Shown here in pieces: positions 56,108-64,000 of a stretch of 64,000 nt of DNA. This DNA is from Glaciozyma antarctica PI12. Its lineage: Eukaryota > Basidiomycota > Microbotryomycetes > Kriegeriales > Camptobasidiaceae. The notes below the pieces were generated by a model. That model did no database searches. It had not been told where the DNA came from and was given only the letters and a program-made list of their open reading frames with translations. The position numbers and the translations under genes were made by a program. Positions within the stretch are counted from its first letter, which is position 1, and each line of letters begins with the position of its first letter. The stretch spans positions 780,365-844,364 of the forward strand of contig KZ627157.1 in assembly GCA_002917775.1 (NCBI GenBank). The letters run 5' to 3'.

Positions 56108-56381
56108 CGTGGTAGGAGAGAAGAGGCTGAAGATCGAGCGCGTCGACGTCGAACGACTTGAGAGGCGGAACGTCGATTCGACACAGCAGGTCGGTTTCGC
56201 TCTCTTACTCCTCCACTGCTCCAGTACTGCGTCTTGGGTCTTTCCTTACGCTCTCCAGCTCCATAGCTTCACCTGGCACCAAAGCGACGGGGGTACAGCT
56301 GTAACCCCGCCGTGAGGAGTGCCGAAGCTGGGGCGCCGCGGCTCTTTTTCTGCCTCCTCCTCGTCGTCTCCCACACGTACG
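56108..56381. promoter_or_regulatory. Divergent promoter between the SDR and MFS genes
   Basis: A 274-bp region between two start codons on opposite strands. No specific site is assigned. Co-control of the reductase and the transporter is possible but not shown. Confidence 0.45.
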
Positions 56382-58557
56382 ATGGCGAGCACCGATGACC
56401 TGGAGAAGGTGGAGAGCTCAAAAGAAGACGCGCTCGTCGAGGACGAGTCTTCATTCGCCGCCATCTCGCTTCCTCCTGGCCTCACCCTCTCCTCAATCCC
56501 CGACTCGACATACCTTCTGCTTGCTTTTACCGCGATACCGGCGCATCCCAAGGATCCTCTCTTCCTCTCCTGGCGCTGGAAGTCGTGGATGACTACGCTT
56601 GCGGCCCTTCTCGTTATGAACGCAAGTCCCTACGGCCCAAGGCGATGAGCTTCTGCTGACTCCCTCCACAGACCGCGCTGGCCAGCTCAGCACCTTCTGG
56701 AGCAGTGCCTTATATCCAGGAGCAATTCGGGGGCGATGTGAGCTTTCAAGTATCGCACTCTCGTTGCCGAGCTCATTCTCTCCCCTCCTCGCAGGCAACG
56801 CTCTGCTTGTCATTATTTCTATTCGGATACGTCGCGGGCCCGTTTCTAGGCGCGCCACTTTCGGAAGCGTATGGACGAAAGCCCCTGTTTGTTTGGGGGA
56901 CGCTTGCGTACACAGCCTTTTCCGGAGCGTGCATCGCTGCTCCCAATTTCGGGTCGCTACTCGTGCTTCGATTTTTCGCGGGTTGCTTTGGCTCAAGTGC
57001 GTGAGACTTGGCATATTGCCCTTCAGTGGCTGACTATTCTACGCAGTACCGATGACAAACTCGGGCAAGTCGCGCAAGGACGACAGATACGCGTGAGCTG
57101 ACCGTCCTTCGCAGGCGCCGTTTGCGGAGATATCTGGTCGCCCCTTCAACGCGGTACAGCAATGAGCTTCTATTCCGTTGCGACGTTTGCTGGCCCTTCG
57201 CTGGGGCCCATCATCGGATCATTTGCCGCCGTGCATCTCGGTTGGCGCTACGACTTTGTGATCCTCACCGCCATCGGAGCGGTTCTGTCTCTCGTCGTTC
57301 TTGTGGCGTGCCTGGAGTGAGTTTTTTAATCATTCCTTCTGGCTCACACTAATCCTGCACGCAGAACTTACCCCCCCATCATCGTCTCTTGGCTTGCGAA
57401 AGAACTGCGCGAGACGACCGGCGACGACCGCATTCGCTCTAGGCTTGAGCTGGCAGAGATGGCTTCTCGGGGGACTCCTCGACGACAGCGATTACAAGCG
57501 GAATCGAAGAGGCTCCTCGCCGCGCCGATCATCATGCTGTTTACGGAAAGCGTGCGTTGAATCTCTCGCTGCGAAGCCACCTTTCGTTTGCTAACTCTCC
57601 TTGCAGATCGTAGCTTACACCACCATGTTCATGAGCTGCGTCTACGCTCTCAGTTCGCTCATTCCTCGTTGCTCTTCTCTCCGTGACTAACCCTTCCTCA
57701 AAGTTTACATCCTTTTCGCCACGTACCCCATCATTTTCTCCGAAATCCACCAGCTCGCTCCCGGCTACTCCTCCCTCCCCTTTCTGGGGATCTTCGTCGG
57801 AGCACTCGTCTCCGTTCCCATCACATTGTGGTACCAGAAACGGTACGTGGCCGACGTCAAGAAACTGGCACGCCATGAGCCGGAGATGCGACTTCCGCCT
57901 GCGGAAGTCGGAGGGATCCTCGTCGCTCTTAGCTTCCTGTGGCTCGGGTGGTCTGGGTACAAGGATAGCATTCATTGGTGAGCCGTTCCGAATACTGCGT
58001 CGTACACGACTGATTCTGGAGCAGGATCGTTCCGACGCTCTCCGGAATTCCGCAAGGCGTCGCAACTGTCTTGATCTTTGTGCGTTCCTTTTCGACTCTC
58101 GCTTTCTCACATATAAGGGACTCATGAACCTCCCTTCGCTGCAGCGGTCTCTGCAAACATACCTCATCGAGTACGCAGGCTTTCGTCGTCCTCCAGGTTC
58201 TCGACGCTCACGAAGTTCTCGCAGCTGTTACGAGCGAAACGCAGCTTCAGCCACCGCAGCCATAGTAGTCGCACGATCAATCTGTGCCGGAGTCTTCCCT
58301 CTCTTCGCACGGTCGCTGTTCACCAACGTGAGTCTCGCTCTCGTGTTCCCCCTCGCAAGGACTGATTGCGTCTGCAGCTCGGTATCAATTGGGGCTGTAC
58401 GCTTCTCGCAGGACTCATGCTGCTGCTCGTTCCGGTCCCGTTCATTTTCAATCGGTGCAAAGCTCCGTCTTGGTTCGGAGCGAGGGGTATACTCATCGGC
58501 TCTTGCAGATATGGCGCACGCATCAGGCGGAGGTCACGATTCACACCAGGAAGATAA
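56382..58557 (+). CDS. MFS transporter of the fungal DHA1 (drug:H+ antiporter-like) type
   Basis: Twelve-helix membrane protein. The start is ATG 56382 ([20 protein letters not shown]), with a cytosolic acidic N-terminus. The signature motif A region is [20 protein letters not shown], and the loop [20 protein letters not shown] and helix [20 protein letters not shown] are typical of this family. The later half includes [40 protein letters not shown] and [16 protein letters not shown]. Splicing of a decoy-rich region gives [20 protein letters not shown] and [20 protein letters not shown] then [20 protein letters not shown]. The C-terminus is short and basic ([15 protein letters not shown]), ending TAA 58555-58557. 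About ten introns. Substrates (drugs, polyamines or others) cannot be named. Confidence 0.9.
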
Positions 58558-58625
58558 CGTGCATTCCCGGCAGAACCTAGCAAACACTGTATTACACAAG
58601 AGACGAGACCGTGTTGACCTTGAGG

Positions 58626-60539
<1,914 letters not shown>

Positions 60540-60865
60540 GGAGGCCGAGGAGGTGCTGAAGGCGCGGCAAGCTGAGCTGAAGCGAGCGCGTGTGAGGGGA
60601 CGGAGAGCTGTGAGATGAGCCAGCGCGTTGGGAGAGAGGGGTGACGAAGGAGTTCAACCTCCGAGCTTGGGGAAGGTCCGAGAGCAGATCAGCCCCCCGG
60701 CAATGGGTCAATGGGTCCACGCTATTCGCTTCGCTGCTACCGAGCTTGAAAGCAGTTAAACCCAATGAGCGGAGAAGAGGAGTGGCAAAGGCAAAGAGCA
60801 GGACGGGACGAGCGAGTCCGCAATATAACATTCTGCTTCCAGACGTTCTCTTAAACTCTCCCCCC
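60540..60865. promoter_or_regulatory. Upstream region of glutathione reductase with in-frame open extension
   Basis: Holds the promoter or leader of GLR1 and the 3' end of EXO84. Positions 60540-60653 are open in the GLR1 frame and encode a basic, Ser/Arg/Ala-rich peptide including LTALRPLTRARFSSACRAFS. A CTG codon at 60621-60623 sits in a strong initiation context (G at -3, G at +4). Confidence 0.55.
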
Positions 60866-63311
60866 TCACTTGTCCGCCGGCCGCCCTCCATGCTCCACGA
60901 AGATCGTCCTTCGAGCCTGCGCGACCGCACTCGAATGGCCCGTCTTCCCACCAGGTCGCATGCGCCCCACGTCCTCGCTGGGAAGAGCAGCGGCGCGAGC
61001 TTCTTCCTCGGGTCGCAGCAGCGCGTCGAGGAGGAAGCTGAAGTCGAGTCCGACGTCTCGTAGCTGTCGAGCGAGTCCATCAGCAAGCTGCAGAGGAGAA
61101 AGAAGGAAGACAGCTCACCATCGCACCGTGAGACTTGGTGACTTCGAGAGACTCCTGGATGACCGTCCGATCCTGATCTGCGCCGTAGACCTGTCGCCGA
61201 AACGTCTCGGCGTAGACCTCGACTTGCTCCGTAGCCCAGCGCACGAATCCTGCCAACCGAGAGCCATCAGCTTACCTTTCCACCGCGCCACCAACTCGGA
61301 AGAAGCTCACCAGACGCCATGCTGTTGTCCTTGTACGCCGCCATGTACCACTCGCACGTATTCTTGACGAGCGTAAAGGTGACCATCGCCAGCTCGGAAA
61401 TGTACATGCTGATATCCCCCTCAAACTTGATCTGCCTCGCCCTTCTGCGCACGAGCGTCCCTCGTCCATTCAGAAACGTCTCTCGCGCACGCTCGCCTTG
61501 CCCGAGCCGAAGAAGCCATGCCGTCGTGCGTACGACGCCAGATTTGCGGATCGAGTGGTCGGAGAGGTCTTGGAGGAGCGCGGCGACGAGCTCGGAGGTG
61601 CGTTGGTCGAGCTTGCCGCGGAAGAGGAAGGACGCGTGAGGGTCGGGAGCGAGTTGGGGGAGAGCGGCTTTGCCTGAGAGCGTGATGTCGTCAGCGGGGG
61701 GAACAGCAGGAGCGAGAGCGAAGACGCACCCTTTTCGACGAACTCAACCGCCTCCTCGAACGTCCGCGTAGCGATGGCGACCGAAAGCTCGTCGGAAAAG
61801 TCGCCGATCCACGACATGTCCTTGCCGCTGGGGTCATCGATGCCAATACCAAAAGCTTTCAAAGGACTGAAGCCCGAGAGCGCCGACTTGCCATCGTAGT
61901 CGAGTCGAACGCCTCGCAAGTTCCCAGCCTAGACGACTCGCGCGTTAGCAGCCAGTTGGCGAAACAAAGTTGAGAGGTCACGCACATCGCCTTTCCGAGC
62001 TTCGGCATCGTTCAGCATGTCCTTGCGCTTGCGGCTCATGAGGGCTACCTTCTTCGACCTTCTTGAATGCGAGCAGCAGGATCCGCTTCTCCTCAGGCTT
62101 GTCGGTCCGAAAGATAAGCGTCTCCTTCCCTCGCTTAATCTTGACGGCGTTGTTGAGCTCTGCCGAAAGAAAGGAGTCAGCCCTCGCTCCAGCAGCGACC
62201 TCGCGAAACGCACCTCCACCATCCTTGAGGTCCACGACGACGATCTCGCTCAAATTAAAGCACCGCTCCGCCACCAACCGAACCTTCCCGCCCAGTCCAG
62301 TCCCTCTACGCTTCTTGATGCTCACGAGCAGCGCATCATTGAGGAGGAAGAGGTGAACGTGCTGCTTGGGCTTGTACGTCGCCGAATTGAGCTCGACAAA
62401 CGTCGCTGCTTCGGCAATGAGGTGACGACCGGCGATGTAGGGGAGGAGCTTCTGAGAGCCTTCGACGCCTTCCCAGAGCGCGGAGAGCTGGGACTTGTAG
62501 AGCGTCGCGAGGTCTGCGAGCGAGTTGCGTTGCGTGCGACGGTTCGGCGCTGATGCGCCTTTTATAACTGGGTCAGCGTGGGGAGAGCGCAAGGAAGGAG
62601 GGCACGCACTGCCGAGGAGGAGGTCGTCGTCTCCCCAGCTCCCTTCGAGCGTGTCGGGGACCGTTCTCCATTCCTCGAGCACGCTCTTGAGCTCGAGCAT
62701 TTCATTCTCCAGCGTCGCAATCTCCTTCGAGATCACCACAAACTCTGCGTAATTCCTACGACCCCACCATCAGCAACTCCTCCCCGAACCGCGCGAGACT
62801 GAACGCACTTGAACACCGTCTTCTGTAGATCCGTCTCCGTGATCCTCATCGCCGCCTCCAGTCTACTCCTCAACCTCCTCAAATCCTCCGTCTGTGCCGT
62901 CGGCCCCTTGCCCCCACCAACATGCTGCCTCAGAACTGACCTCCCGACTCCCCATCAGCATCGGCCCTCCTCCCATCCTCTAGCGCGCGACTCACAGTCC
63001 TCAGCTCTAAACTCCTCCGAAGCCAACATCTCCACATCCAAGCCCGTCTCCACCAGCTCGTCCCTCACCCTCCCTTTCCCTCCCACCCCCACCCCCGACC
63101 CAACCCCCGTCATCCCCCCCGGCATCGGCGGAACGACCTGAACCGGGAACCCCGCCATCCCACTACTGACAGCAGTATTGTAGCTAACGCTCTGCCGTTT
63201 GTTGAGGAGCCGAGCACCGACGTTGCTAGAGGAGAGAGGGGGAGCGCGAGCGCGCGGGGCGTCGAGTGGGCGCGGAGGGGGTGGGCGGGGTGGGGCGGTG
63301 CGGGAGGACAT
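60866..63311 (-). CDS. EXO84: Exocyst complex subunit EXO84
   Basis: Subunit of the exocyst, which tethers secretory vesicles at sites of growth. The start is ATG 63309-63311 (MSSRTAPPRPPPPRPLDAPR), with a Pro-rich N-terminus. A coiled-coil region (LRRLRSRLEAAMRITETDLQ, EIATLENEMLELKSVLEEWR) is followed by a PH-like domain (ELNSATYKPKQHVHLFLLND then ALLVSIKKRR, ELNNAVKIKRGKETLIFRTD). The helical C-terminal domain has the family block DMSWIGDFSDELSVAIATRT and FEEAVEFVEKG, then GDISMYISELAMVTFTLVKN, ASGFVRWATEQVEVYAETFR and LARQLRDVGLDFSFLLDALL. The stop is TGA 60866-60868, giving about 670 residues after some eight introns. The C-terminal tail (GGKTGHSSAVAQARRTIFVE) is basic and unmatched. Order and length agree with fungal Exo84. 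Confidence 0.93.
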
Positions 63312-63547
63312 GGCGCCGAGGGTGAGGCGCGGAGAGGAGGTGCGGCGGAGGTGAAGGGAAGAGGGAGAGGCAGAGGAGCGAGTCGCGCGAACAACACGTC
63401 TCGACTTTCGCGACGTTCTTTCGTTTTTGCTCTCAGACCAAGGGGCAGCCAAGCTCTGTAAAACCTGATACTTTTCCGTTCTCCTAACGGCCCCCCACCC
63501 CCTCTCGATCTAAACCTCTGCCATCCTGAACAAACCCACAAACTCGT
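63312..63547. other. Intergenic spacer
   Basis: Contains the EXO84 promoter and the 3' end of QCR2. An A/T-richer patch near 63415-63425 is the only visible feature. Confidence 0.45.
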
Positions 63548-64000
63548 CTACAGTCCGAGAGAGTCGGCGTCTGCGCAGCGGTAGTCGTCAGCCACAGCAC
63601 TTCTACAAAGCAGGAACGAACGCACAAGGAAGAGCGTGGGTGTCTCCGATAGCGACAGTCGTGGGCTTGCTCTTCAGTGCTGAAGCGGCGGCCTGTGTGG
63701 TCGAACAAATCAGCTCCGAGCTCCACGCGACGAGAAGGAACGGAACGCACCTTGCTAACCGAGTCAGCGGTAACCTTGTCAAGCGACGCAAAGACCTCCT
63801 CGAGCGACGCTGCCGATCCAGTGTTGGAGACCTGCCCAGCCGCACTCATCAGCTCCCGATCTCCTGCGCGACAGACGAAATCTCCCTCACCTGAGCTCCC
63901 ACCAACTCCAAACGTCCAACACGGCTCTCAGCAGCGGCAGCAGCGGCAAACTTGGCCTTTGCGATCGCTCCGGCGACAGCCTCTGCGCTAGCGCCCTTGG
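63548..64000 (-). CDS. QCR2: Mitochondrial complex III core protein 2 (3' part; gene continues beyond the window)
   Basis: M16-family core subunit of ubiquinol-cytochrome c reductase in the inner mitochondrial membrane. Only the C-terminal part is present. The edge exon reads GASAEAVAGAIAKAKFAAAA and RVGRLELVGAQ. Further exons give TGSAASLEEVFASLDKVTAD, AAASALKSKPTTVAIGDTHA and, after the last intron, LPYADSLGL ending TAG 63548-63550. The ending SKPTxVAxGD-x4-LPYAD-L is typical of Qcr2. Three introns lie in the visible part. The 5' end is outside the window. Confidence 0.85.

Overview
The window looks like nuclear DNA of a GC-rich basidiomycete yeast. The best fit is a red yeast of the Microbotryomycetes (Rhodotorula / Rhodosporidium type), inferred from gene content and intron style rather than from any database match. 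Almost every gene is cut by many very short introns (about 45-75 nt) with GTGCGT, GTACG or GTGAG donors, a CTGAC or CTAAC branch site, and an AG about 10-25 nt later. Genes are packed closely on both strands. I saw no virus-like or transposable element, CRISPR array, rRNA or convincing tRNA. An assembly gap (Ns) lies inside one gene at 24053-24416.

Left part (1-15 kb): a possible gene end at the left edge; a TMA46/ZC3H15-type CCCH zinc-finger protein; tRNA-dihydrouridine synthase DUS2; a type II membrane fucosyltransferase-like glycosyltransferase; a small acidic protein whose start codon seems to be split by an intron; the cohesin loader subunit MAU2/SCC4; two unrecognised small genes; mitochondrial ribosomal protein bL9m; and the SNARE VTI1.

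Middle part (15-33 kb): the most coherent functional unit, molybdenum cofactor sulfurase and xanthine dehydrogenase, divergently transcribed from a shared 139-bp region. The first enzyme activates the Mo centre of the second. Next come a small heat-shock protein interrupted by the gap, the arginine methyltransferase PRMT5, a 2.2-kb non-coding stretch with a 16-bp perfect hairpin and a 9-bp tandem repeat, and a DUF1752/DUF3295 regulator.

Right part (33-64 kb): a Zn2Cys6 transcription factor; splicing factor CWC2; complex I subunit NDUFB8; a 7-kb chitin synthase with a myosin motor-like domain; a polyglutamine C2H2 factor; a secreted PEBP-family protein; GDP-mannose 4,6-dehydratase; a Dsk2-type ubiquilin; a short-chain dehydrogenase; an MFS transporter; glutathione reductase; exocyst EXO84; and the 3' end of complex III core protein QCR2.

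Functional links: the MOCOS-XDH pair serves purine catabolism. GDP-mannose dehydratase and the fucosyltransferase-like protein could be two steps of fucosylation but lie about 44 kb apart. Chitin synthase, exocyst and SNARE genes serve wall building and secretion but are not arranged as a cluster. I found no convincing novel defence or biosynthetic system; the best leads are listed as findings.
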